From: Meconema thalassinum
Taxonomy: Eukaryota > Arthropoda > Insecta > Orthoptera > Tettigoniidae
Assembly (NCBI GenBank): GCA_946902985.2
Contig: OX336388.2
Coordinates: 1,702,737,978 to 1,702,801,977 of the forward strand
Direction of reading: 5' to 3'
Length of the DNA stretch: 64,000 bases
Made by a program: the position numbers and the translations under genes. The notes beneath the pieces are model-generated. The model saw only the letters and a program-made list of their open reading frames with translations. It ran no database searches and was not told where the DNA came from. The number at the start of each line of letters is the position of its first letter. The stretch's first letter is position 1. Shown here in pieces: positions 1 through 8,209 of this stretch.

Positions 1-831
1 GCTAAAGTAGGCTTAAAGATCGCCATCAACAAAACACAGTTTATCAGCAACATCAGAGATGCGCCCGAGTCAATCCCACTGGGGGACAAAGTAGTACAAA
101 GGACTAACTCCTTCAAATACCTAGGAGAATGGATAACCCCAAACATCAATGAAGACCTGGCCATGAACGACAGATGCATCAAACTGGAGAGAGCCTACCA
201 CCTATGCAAGAATATGTACAAATCAAAATCCCTCTCAATGAATTTCAAACTCAGACACTACAGTACTGTAGTGAGACCATCAGTACTATATGCCTCAGAA
301 TGCCTAAATATGGTCAGAAAAGGACAACTCCGGAAATTGGAGCTGAAGGACCGGAAGATTCTACGAAAAATCATGGGCCCTATTAAAGAGGAAGGCAAGT
401 ATAGAATCAGGCACAACAATGAACTCTATGAACAAGTGGAGAGCATTACAACAGCTATGAGGAAGAGGAGGCTGATCTTCTATGGTCATATTGTGAGAAT
501 GGATAATCAGAGGCTCACCTCCAGAATTTTCAACACTGTCTCTAGAGGGAAAGCAACTAACGCCAAGTGGTCGAAACTAGTCAGAAAAGACCTTGAACAA
601 TTGGATATTGACCCCAGTAATATCTATGACAGGAATAAATACAGGACTTTAGTCAGAACATCAGACTCTCTCCAGTCACTAACAGCAAAAGCAGTGCGTC
701 CAGGAGTAGGTGTGAAATGGACTCAGGAGCGGAAGGACATTCACAGTGCCAGAATGAAGGAATACTGGGCTAGGAGGAAAGCTGCCAGAGATAAGAACCA
801 CGTGGTCCACAGCCGGCCCAAACGGAACTAA
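1..831 (+). CDS. C-terminal part of a non-LTR retrotransposon reverse transcriptase (partial, left edge)
   Basis: The frame is open from base 1, so the start lies outside the window; the stop is the TAA at 829-831. The protein carries the post-catalytic RT segment: a KTQ-like palm/thumb stretch, then SFKYLGEW (bases 109-132), which matches the YLG block that follows the FADD box in LINE RTs. Beyond it come the RKLELKDRKILRKIMGP block and RLIFYGHIVRM, typical of the region after the RT in RTE/Jockey-type LINEs. The last 45 residues hold W-T-x-E-R-K-x-x-H-S-x-x-M-K-E-Y, resembling a NUMOD3-type DNA-binding motif and also present in the minus-strand LINE near 3.2 kb. There is no internal stop, so this copy is fairly young. 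The clade is inferred only. The element would reverse-transcribe its own RNA at a nicked chromosomal target. Confidence 0.8.
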   Translation, partial: AKVGLKIAINKTQFISNIRDAPESIPLGDKVVQRTNSFKYLGEWITPNINEDLAMNDRCIKLERAYHLCKNMYKSKSLSMNFKLRHYSTVVRPSVLYASECLNMVRKGQLRKLELKDRKILRKIMGPIKEEGKYRIRHNNELYEQVESITTAMRKRRLIFYGHIVRMDNQRLTSRIFNTVSRGKATNAKWSKLVRKDLEQLDIDPSNIYDRNKYRTLVRTSDSLQSLTAKAVRPGVGVKWTQERKDIHSARMKEYWARRKAARDKNHVVHSRPKRN

Positions 832-844
832 AAAAAAGCCATAG

Positions 845-1180
845 GTGTAATCGGCTAATACTGTATAAGTTTGAGCGTATCCTGCAAACCAAGTTTTCTT
901 CGTAGATAAGCAAGATCTGCACACTCGGTTGAGATGTGACCCACTGTGTACCGTATACGACTCCACAGGTACAAAGTGGAGGTGGTCTTTCCTTCTCATC
1001 ATGTACGAGTGGGTGGACCTTGCATATCATATCCTTAATCTGCAAAATATGGCGATCTTCTCCGCACCTGGAAGGAGCTCCACCACACGCGAGTAGTTCC
1101 CTTTCTCTCAGTTCACTGGTTCCTGCCACTGAGTTTCCGAGGATGCCTATACTTGGCGATGTAACTGAGAGCAAATATCT
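845..1180 (-). pseudogene. 3' end of a second LINE (Cys-His tail of ORF2), frame-disrupted
   Basis: On the minus strand the translation gives P-L-C-T-C-G (plus-strand 963-980), then, after a frame change, T-V-G-H-I-S-T-E-C-A-D-L-A (907-945) and RRKLGLQDTLK. The pattern C-x-C-G...H-I-x-x-E-C is the C-terminal motif of I/Jockey/R1-type LINEs downstream of RNase H. A related fragment occurs at 38.7-38.9 kb on the same strand. It lies tail to tail with the LINE ending at 831. The reading frame is broken, so it is a dead copy. Confidence 0.6.
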
Positions 1181-2184
1181 TGGTTAAAAAATCATTTCTG
1201 GAAATAATATGTAATTTTTTAATATTCAGAATTTAATGCAATACTATTGGTGAATCCAGTGTATTCCTACATTCCTTTCGCTACCGCTATAGCATGAAAT
1301 GATTGCCCTTTATACCAATGGAATTCAATCATGCATACGTCAATAGTGACCACAACCCCATGGTTTCCAATCCATATGTATGTGATAGGCGGCATAACTA
1401 GCCCTTGCGTGGGCGAATAATTAGCCCACTAGAATGCTCAGTTGGTGGTAGTCGAGTGAAACAAATCGCTATGGGAAAATTCTATATTTATCAACTGCGC
1501 GGAGACTTATATCCCAAAAACAAAGGTCGATGTGGTGTTTAGGATAATAACAAATGACTTTGCTAATCCGACTTATCATTAACTTGATAGATACTAAAGT
1601 TGATTGTCATCGACTTCTTCAATAAAAACTAAAAGAAAAGACCGTCACAAGTAAAATGTACAAGTTTATATTTTTATTCAACTCTCACTCATCAGTGGTT
1701 GCATGATATTACAGCAAGTATTTAAAACGTACTGGTAAATTTCTCAAAATAAAACACAAGACTAATAACGGCATAAGTGATTCCTCATTATGGCTATTGA
1801 ACATTTCAGTGTCACGGACTCGCGGTAACTACATCGGGCGGTAAACTGAGATTGACTTTATACAATTTAAATACCTCCACCAATAATTTTTGAAAGGTGC
1901 CTCTTGGACCTATCATTAGCCCTACAACCTCGATATTTCCATTGATGTATTTTCTTTCGGGGTAGGAAATTGTGGGCGTGTCCCCTTATTTTCTGAATCC
2001 ACTCTACTTAACTGTTCAGCAACATCTTCAAACCTACATGTTGATCAAAAACTACACACCTCTCTTTTCGGTGAACTGCAATGATACCCCCGCGACGCAT
2101 ACCACCACCTGTAGCAAGATATTGAACTACCTCATGCACCTCCAAGTCGTTCCTTAAGTCATCTGTTATTATTTTCGTGACTAA
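1181..2184. other. Non-coding spacer
   Basis: I see no convincing ORF, RNA gene or repeat boundary here. The short open frame at 1972-2157 has no recognisable domain. The sequence is AT-rich and looks like decayed intergenic DNA. Confidence 0.4.
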
Positions 2185-2469
2185 TTAATTACGTACAATC
2201 CTTACAAGTTTTCCATAGTGGCAATATCGTAGAACATGGGCAAGGGTTTCAAACTCGTTACAGTGCCTGCAATGGTATCCATTACTATAATGTCTCCGAG
2301 CAAAAGGAAAAAGAGAGAAGTCCCATACAAATAATACTGAAACCAGATATTCCGTTATAAACCAATTTTCCACATCTACAGTATAAAGAGTTAAATATTT
2401 CGTCCAAAAATTGTTCACTCCAAAGCTCTTGACAAACTGTTTATGCACAGAATGATAAAATACGACCAA
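2185..2469 (-). pseudogene. C-terminal fragment of an R2-like LINE
   Basis: The last 40 residues of this minus-strand frame read C-R-H-C-x4-E-T-L-A-H-V-L-x-x-C followed by GKLVRIVRN. This matches the CCHC block of R2/NeSL-type LINEs (C-x2-C...ETLxHVLxxC, then an R-x-R-H-N-like segment) that precedes their restriction-like endonuclease. The upstream part of the frame has no recognisable RT motif. The endonuclease itself is missing, so this is a small decayed piece. R2 elements normally sit in 28S rDNA; there is no rDNA nearby, so the copy belongs to a dispersed relative or has moved. Family placement rests on this one motif. Confidence 0.55.
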
Positions 2470-2717
2470 ACCCTTACGTAATGTTCGGTAAAAGCATTAT
2501 ACATCACCTAAATATATTTAATTTTGACTCCATATTAAAAGTGCACATACAATACTGTTTTAATTACACATATTCAATAAGGGGATACCAAGCAAGTCTT
2601 GTACAGTCACTCTAGGCTCTAGGGCGATTGCTAATAATTATTAAGCTTTGCTTAGCAATAGTATCATCGACAAATAAAAATATTTGTGTTGGGAGTACTT
2701 TTCTTACATACAGAAAG

Positions 2718-2769
2718 GTTAGTTAGTTGTTGTTTTAAATGGGCGGAACAGCTAGGTCATCTGCCCCTA
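2718..2769 (-). mobile_element. Solo 3'-hairpin mini-retroposon, copy 1 (52 bp)
   Basis: Read on the minus strand the unit begins at a GGGGCAGATGACCTAGC hairpin, continues CCGCCC, and ends in an AAC/TAAC tail. It is flanked by acatacagaaag (2706-2717) and acatataggaag (2770-2781), 10 of 12 identical, consistent with an old TSD. The same 40-odd bases recur about ten times in the window in both orientations. Confidence 0.6.
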
Positions 2770-3031
2770 ACATATAGGAAGATTAGTCAGAATTTGGTAA
2801 GTACTTTACGAGTTATTCATTTTTAATCTTTAAGTTGGTACCACCCTTTACTCTGTGTACTTATATTGTACGGACTTTGGTCAAAATGCAAATCGTCTTT
2901 ACAGTAACTTCTTTCTTGCAGAATACTGTAGATCGCAACTGACAACTCAGTGCATTGGCTTTTCTGCACCTCCACTCTATTTCCTTCCAAATACTACCAT
3001 CCTCAGAATATGCACAACCTAAGTACTTAAA

Positions 3032-3032
3032 A

Positions 3033-3107
<75 letters not shown>
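3032..3107. repeat. (ATT)n microsatellite, 3' tail of a minus-strand LINE
   Basis: About 25 ATT units. Read on the minus strand it is an (AAT)n tract lying directly downstream of the LINE C-terminus at 3140, which fits the simple-repeat tail that RTE-like LINEs carry at the 3' end. Confidence 0.9.
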
Positions 3108-5093
3108 CGTTTCGGTCGACTAGGGACCACGAGCCAATTTCAATGCTTTGTCCTTTGCTGTTCCTTCTTCTTCCGGTATTCTTTCATCATCTCACTATGT
3201 TTTCTCTTCCTTTCCTCGGACCATTTCGAGCCGGTTATCTTTCCCTTCCTCCCTTGGAATCCTTCCACTTTTAGTACTTTTTGCCTAAAAATATATCTCT
3301 GTGGTGTACCCAGGTATCTTCTTCTCTGATATATATTTTTAAATTCTTTGATTTCTTGTTCCACAGGAATGTGAAGACCTGCTTGGTTAACCTACTGTCT
3401 TCCATCTTGTACAAATGTCCAAAAAATAGTAATCTTCTCTTCCGTATTGTTGCTGATATGTTTACTATTTTTCGATATATTTGGTTGGTTGGTTGGTTCC
3501 TTAGTTTAGGGGCTGCGACAACGTGGTCATGTTGCCCCGTGTACTTTGGGTGTGTGTAGAATCCGTCTGATAACCGGTGTTAATTGTGATGACTGTATTA
3601 GTGTGTGTATCTCTTTTAATTCAAGTAAGGACTGCAGACATTCAATTTTTCCAAGTACGAGTAGTTTCTACTTTTGCCACCAAACGCCACCGTCAACGAC
3701 CAACTAGTTCAGAACTTAGTTACCAGATGCCACCGCAGTTGGCTCCTGACGACGAACGTAGGAACCTAAGAACGTTAGTCAAATGTTTAACCTATATATA
3801 ATTTAGCTTCACACAGGTGTAATTAGTGGAAGGTTCTTTAACATGCCATAAATCTATGACATGGGACCGCCGGCTTTACTTCCCCTCCGAAGGAAGGCAT
3901 ACTGAGGTATTTTTAACGTTCTTAAAAAGTCCGACGACTTCGGCCGGGTTTGAACCCGCGATCTTGGGCATAGAAGCTCAGCATACTACCAACTACGCCA
4001 CCGAAGCCGCTTCGATATATTTAATAATTATTAATTAATGTCCAGAATTCTGCAGTTTTAAAGGACCGAGTATTTTGCGTATAATTCTTATTTCTGCTAC
4101 TTCTAACTTACCCAATTTGTAGTTCAGTACGGGACATTCACTCGCATACTGGCATTCCGGTTTGACTAAGGTGTTGTAGTGCTGTGTTTTAAGATCTGTA
4201 GACCAACAGTTTTTGTTGTAGGTATTCCTAGTTATGCCATACGCTCTTTCCATCTTTCGTATTCTTTCTTCTACAGCAGATTTTTCCAAACCATTTTCTT
4301 GAAAGATTTCCCCCAAATATTTGAACTTCCTTACCCTCATTATTTGACCAATTTCTGTTAATAGGATTTCTGGAGCATTTTTTATGTTTGTCATAAATTT
4401 GTATTTTTTACACAGAAATTCTTAAACCTGTTTTGTTGGCTATCTCTTCTAAGAGATTGACTTGTATTGCTGCGTTTGCCAGATTTTCAAAAAGTATGGC
4501 AAAATCGTCTGCAAATGATAGGCAGTTTATTTCAATACCTCTGTGCTTTGTTCCCATTGTTATTGGTGATAGCTTTTGTTCTTCCAGTTTTTCATTCCAA
4601 ATTCTTACTAATTTCTCCAGGACGCAATTGAAGAGGTGTGGTGACCTTGCCTTGCACCTGTATTTCTTTTGAATGGTTTAGATATTTCATCCTGAAATTT
4701 TATTTTTGATATAGTGTCTGTGAGGGTGTCAAGGATCAGGCTTGCCAATTTTGAATTAACTCCAAATTCACGAATTACATTATCTAGAGTTTCCCTATCA
4801 ACAGAATCAAAAGCCTTTTTAGAATCTATAAATGTCACTACTATGTCTTTAGAGTTCATTCGCCTGTGACCGATTATGGACTTCAGGTTGAATATCTGTT
4901 CTGAACAAGATCTGCCTTTCCTAAATCCACTCTGATATTCACCCAAATTATGATCAAGAGTTCAGTAATATTGTTGAGAATATCTTATAGGCCACTGGCA
5001 AAAGGAATATACCTCTATAGTTATTAACATCTTGTTTGTTACCTTCCTTGTGTAAAGGATGTATACGAGCCACTTTCCATTCCTCTTCGTCTT

Positions 5094-5094
<1 letters not shown>
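3108..5094 (-). pseudogene. Minus-strand LINE ORF2 with RT core, split by a SINE
   Basis: Reading from about 5090 down, frames with shifts give a W-x-A-R-I-H-P-L-H-K-E-G-like start. Then follow EYQSGFRKGRSCSEQIF, FIDSKKAFDSVDR (4608-4946), LSFADDFAILFENL (catalytic FADD on plus-strand 4504-4515), FKYLGEIF (4035-4394) and the tail SKWSEERKRKHSEMMKEY (3140-3364). These are RT blocks in the correct order: the QSGFR block, the first catalytic Asp (D-S-K-K-A-F-D), FADD, and YLG. Frameshifts between 4394 and 4608 and near 4950 inactivate it. The element is closest in type to the LINE at 1-831, sharing the W-x-x-E-R-K...H-S...M-K-E-Y tail. SINE A1 interrupts it at 3483-4010. Confidence 0.8.
3483..4010 (-). 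mobile_element. SINE family A1, full length, inserted in the LINE
   Basis: On the minus strand it begins at 4010 with a tRNA-like head: A box TGGCGTAGTTGGTAG and B box GGGTTCAAACCCGGCC. The family body follows (including a conserved segment about CATGTCATAGATTTATGGC), then a 3' hairpin GGGGC...GCCCC-like block and a (CCAA)n tail ending at 3483. The 12-bp TSD ttcgatatattt is present at 3471-3482 and again at 4011-4022, so both insertion boundaries are exact. It interrupts the LINE RT and is therefore younger. Other family A copies lie near 35.7, 39.4, 39.9, 42.6, 49.8 and 54.2 kb. Confidence 0.9.

Positions 5095-5124
<30 letters not shown>
5095..5124. repeat. (ATT)n microsatellite
   Basis: A run of about ten ATT units next to the upstream limit of the recognisable minus-strand LINE. 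Confidence 0.85.
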
Positions 5125-5126
<2 letters not shown>

Positions 5127-5858
5127 CAACACGTCGCCATTCTTGATTCTCGGAAACAATATCCCTATTTCACTTTTGGCAATCAAAATTGATTCCAGAA
5201 CTGCGATGCTGTGCAAAAGTATGGAATTGTACCAATCAATGTCACCAAAATTTCATAGTAATGTTTTGTTATACTTTCAGCAACTTTTTGCCGAAGATTG
5301 TGTTGCACTTCACAAAAAATGGCTATCCGATCTTAATATTACTCTGACCATTTTTGAGCCATGAGTAAGTTAACCGTAAAGTTTCGTGCTTCCAAAGTAA
5401 ATTGAAGGATATAATATCGTACTTGTGTTCCCAAGTGGTCTAATACTAGCCTGGTCCATGAAGCTTAATATAGAGCGCACTTACAAATGTGTATCTCAAC
5501 CATGGATAAGCAATCCAGAGAAACATGCAAATATATTCATAATTTACTGCCAGTCTGAATCTACAATTTTGAACAATAATTTCCCGTGTGCCGGCCAGTT
5601 ATCTCTTATTCCAACATGCAACCAGAACCAGGTCAGTGCTGTTGCTTCTTAACTAGTGGCCTTCCCAGTGCTATGTAGCGCCCTAGTTTCGAGAGGTGGA
5701 GGCATGCCAGGCGCAGTTCGAACTTACGTTGAGTTTCCAACAAAATGCAAAACCTACAACCGATTTTTTAAAATTTTTATTCGAGGAATATTGAATTTTA
5801 AATCATCTGATAACCATAGCCTACATTTCAAATTCAAAGTTCGTTTTTGTTTCTTTGC

Positions 5859-6220
5859 TGTTGTTGTTGATTCTTTTAATGGTTTTGGACATCGTAGTCA
5901 TGTATCCCCGTGTACTGGGGTGTGTGTAGAATTTGTCTCATAACCTGTGTCACTGTGATGTCTGTATGTGTATTTGTATTTGAGGTAGCGTTTGGAAATG
6001 AAGCGGTCGTGGCCTTAAGTTAGGAACTATCAGGCATTCGCCTGGACTAGAAATGGGAAAACAACGGAAAGCTACTTTTAGGTGTTCAGTTTTGCCTCAC
6101 GAGTCTGAGTGTACCCCGTTAGGCCCTCAGACCAGAATTAAATTCCTTTACAGAGCCTGGAATCGAACCCGGACCTCCGGGGTGGCAGTCAAGAATGTTA
6201 GCTGCTACTCTACGAGGTGG
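5859..6220 (-). mobile_element. SINE family B
   Basis: The tRNA-like head is at the right end on the minus strand: ACCTCGTAGAGTAGCAGC, ending with B box GGGTTCGATTCCAGGC. The body includes the family-B blocks complementary to CCTGTGTCACTGTGATG and TGCCTCACGAG. The 3' end at about 5860 is a GTTGTTGTT-type (AAC)n tail on the minus strand. No clear TSD was found. Confidence 0.8.
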
Positions 6221-6299
6221 TCTTCTGAAATTCTAAAGACTTCTTAGCCCCTAAAACAATCCATTATAATTATATTAATTGGTTCTATTTTTGAACGCA

Positions 6300-6662
6300 A
6301 TTCTGTTGTTGGTTCTTTGGGGGCTTTGTGACATCGTGGTCATGTAGCCCCGTATACTTGGGTATGTGTGAAGAATTTGTGTGATAACCTGTGTCACTTT
6401 GATGTCTATGCTAATGTGTGTATTTGTAATTGAGGTAGATAATTGAGATAGGAAGTGACCGTGGCCTCGAATTAGGTGCAAACCCGGCATTTGCCTGGAG
6501 TAGAAGTGGAAAACCTACGGAAAAGCATTTCTAGGTTGCCTGAGGTAGAAATCAAACCCGCGTCTTCTCAGTTTTGCCTCACGAGGCTGAGTGTACCCCG
6601 TTCCAGCCCTCAGACTCTCTTGGCAGAGACGGGAATCGAACCCAGGCCTCCGCGGTGACTTC
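6300..6662 (-). mobile_element. SINE family B, second copy
   Basis: Aligns by eye with the copy at 5859-6220 through all blocks: GGGGCTTTGTGACATCG, AACCTGTGTCAC, GCATTTGCCTGGAGTAG, GGCTGAGTGTACCCCG and the B-box region GGGAATCGAACCC. The tRNA-like head is truncated at about 6662. Same orientation as its neighbour, but an independent copy since the sequences differ throughout. Confidence 0.8.
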
Positions 6663-6816
6663 CATAAACACATCATAGTAATCAGATGCTCTCTCGGCAT
6701 ATTTGATCCTCGTACCCTTGCCACAATAAAGTTAGAAGTTAACTCGTGTAGCCCACTGGTCTGGTGCAAGTCTATGAAATTTACATCACTTGGGTGACGA
6801 TACCATTCCCGTACCT

Positions 6817-6908
6817 CAAGCCACAATTAAATTTCTTGGCAGAGGCGAGAATCAAACCCGGGCCTTCCTCGTGGTAACCAAAGCTGCTAACCACTATACC
6901 ACGAAGTA
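6817..6908 (-). mobile_element. SINE family B, head-only fragment
   Basis: Contains the reverse complement of the family-B tRNA-like head and adjacent body (AATTAAATTTCTTGGCAGAG, B box AATCAAACCCGGGCC, A-box complement CTAACCACTATACCACG). The rest of the element is missing. Confidence 0.7.
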
Positions 6909-6916
6909 TGCACAAT

Positions 6917-7301
6917 AATAAAAATATCATATGGCCTCGGGTGCCGGGTGCAAGCTTTGTTATTTGACACTCAGAGGGTAGCTTGCATGTCAAATTTCGT
7001 TGTTCCTTGAAGCACTATGAAAGTCAAGGAGGTTACATATCTAAGCTCCTTGAACATTATAGCGCGTTTAGTAGAGAAATGAGGAACTTTGTGTTGGCTG
7101 AAAATCCCGAGAATAATTTTGCCATTATGAGCACAGCCTACTGAATTCAAATGGGTTCTTTGACATGCCAACATCGTACGTATGACATGCTTGTCGTATT
7201 TTTTGCCGCCTTTCAAAAATCACTTACCGCGGCCAGGAGCGAACCTGCAATCTTAGGGTTAGTAGACTGGCACGTTAACCACTCACCCACCTTGGCAAGC
7301 C
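6917..7301 (-). mobile_element. SINE family C, full length
   Basis: Head on the minus strand from 7301: TTGCCAAGGTGGGTGAGTGG, B box GGTTCGCTCCTGGCC, then a conserved body and an (ATT)n-type tail at 6917. TSD agtatgcacaat (6905-6916) and agtatacacaat (7302-7313), 11 of 12 identical. Other copies at 55.3, 57.4 and 63.0 kb share the same limits. Confidence 0.85.
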
Positions 7302-7395
7302 AGTATACACAATCAAGATAGTATACAATAACGAGAAGAGTAACTCCAGTCAGATACCTACTATGCATTTTCTTCGAGTGTGTTTCCAATAGCCT

Positions 7396-7781
7396 ATGCA
7401 TTTCAGTTACTATAATCTGACACGCCTTGAACTACGATATGTTATTCCAAATTGTAAAGGCAATTACGCCAATGGACCGAAAGTAAACGTTTTCTCTTTT
7501 CCTAATGATGAAGGTGAAAAGTCGAAATGGATACGAGCCATTCACCGCAAGGATTTTATTCCTACGAAATATTCCATGGTACGTGTTAAATCAATACTTA
7601 TGCTCCAATTCTCACAAGTTTAGTGTAATGGGAGGAAGGAACTTTGTAACCAAGTCTCTTTTCTTGTAGGTCTGTGGCATCCATTTCAAGCCACATGAAA
7701 TTCAATGGACCACTAGTATGTATGATGAAAAGAATGGAAAGCTAGTTACTGCTCCGTTGTATAAACCGAGACTGATTAAAG
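7396..7781 (+). CDS. THAP-domain exons (7396-7578 and 7670-7781) of a P-element-type transposase gene
   Basis: The first segment runs from an ATG at 7396 to 7578, followed by the donor GTACGT. The second starts after the acceptor TTCTTGTAG (ending 7669) and ends at 7781 before the donor GTTAGT. Joined in phase they give a THAP zinc finger: P-N-C-K-G-N-Y, V-F-S-F-P-N-D, W-I-R-A-I-H-R-K-D-F-I-P-T-K-Y-S-M, then V-C-G-I-H-F. The C-x2-H pair comes from the second exon, so the intron cuts the finger in two. Oddly, the first zinc-ligand Cys expected four residues before P-N-C is a Tyr (TAT, 7438-7440), one transition away from TGT. The second exon ends in phase 1. THAP domains bind transposon-end DNA. 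The start codon is uncertain because an upstream exon may exist. Confidence 0.75.
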
Positions 7782-8209
7782 GTTAGTAATCAAATAGTCC
7801 TACCCCTAAATTTCTGTTCACGAAAATTCATTTAGATGTAGAAGTCAGAATTTTCTAACCTAAATTATGTACTACAGGCTAATGTTGTAGGTTAGGTTTA
7901 TTTGTTTTATGGGGCTATCAATTTCAAGTGGGAGGTATAAGTGGGTGTTAATATGGATAGTATTCACATTTATATTGGGGTTTAAATTGCAAGCTAACTG
8001 CATGACGTTAGAGACCGATAACCTGTAGCAGGCCCTGATTAATCTATTTTTTTCTATTGCAGTAATCTAATTCATTAGGCTACATTTCTTATTGGGGTGG
8101 GGGAAGAGGTGTGTGTGAATCAGGTTGGAGATTGCATAAATTTAGAATAAATTGAGTAATTAATGTAATGCAAGGTGATAAAATGATTGTATCATAAGTT
8201 AATGTTCGA

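Noticed and set aside
2955..3329. Tyr-rich 124-codon frame, and Asn- or Leu-rich frames at 4962, 5059, 24049 and 57403
   Set aside because: Translations of ATT/AAT microsatellites.
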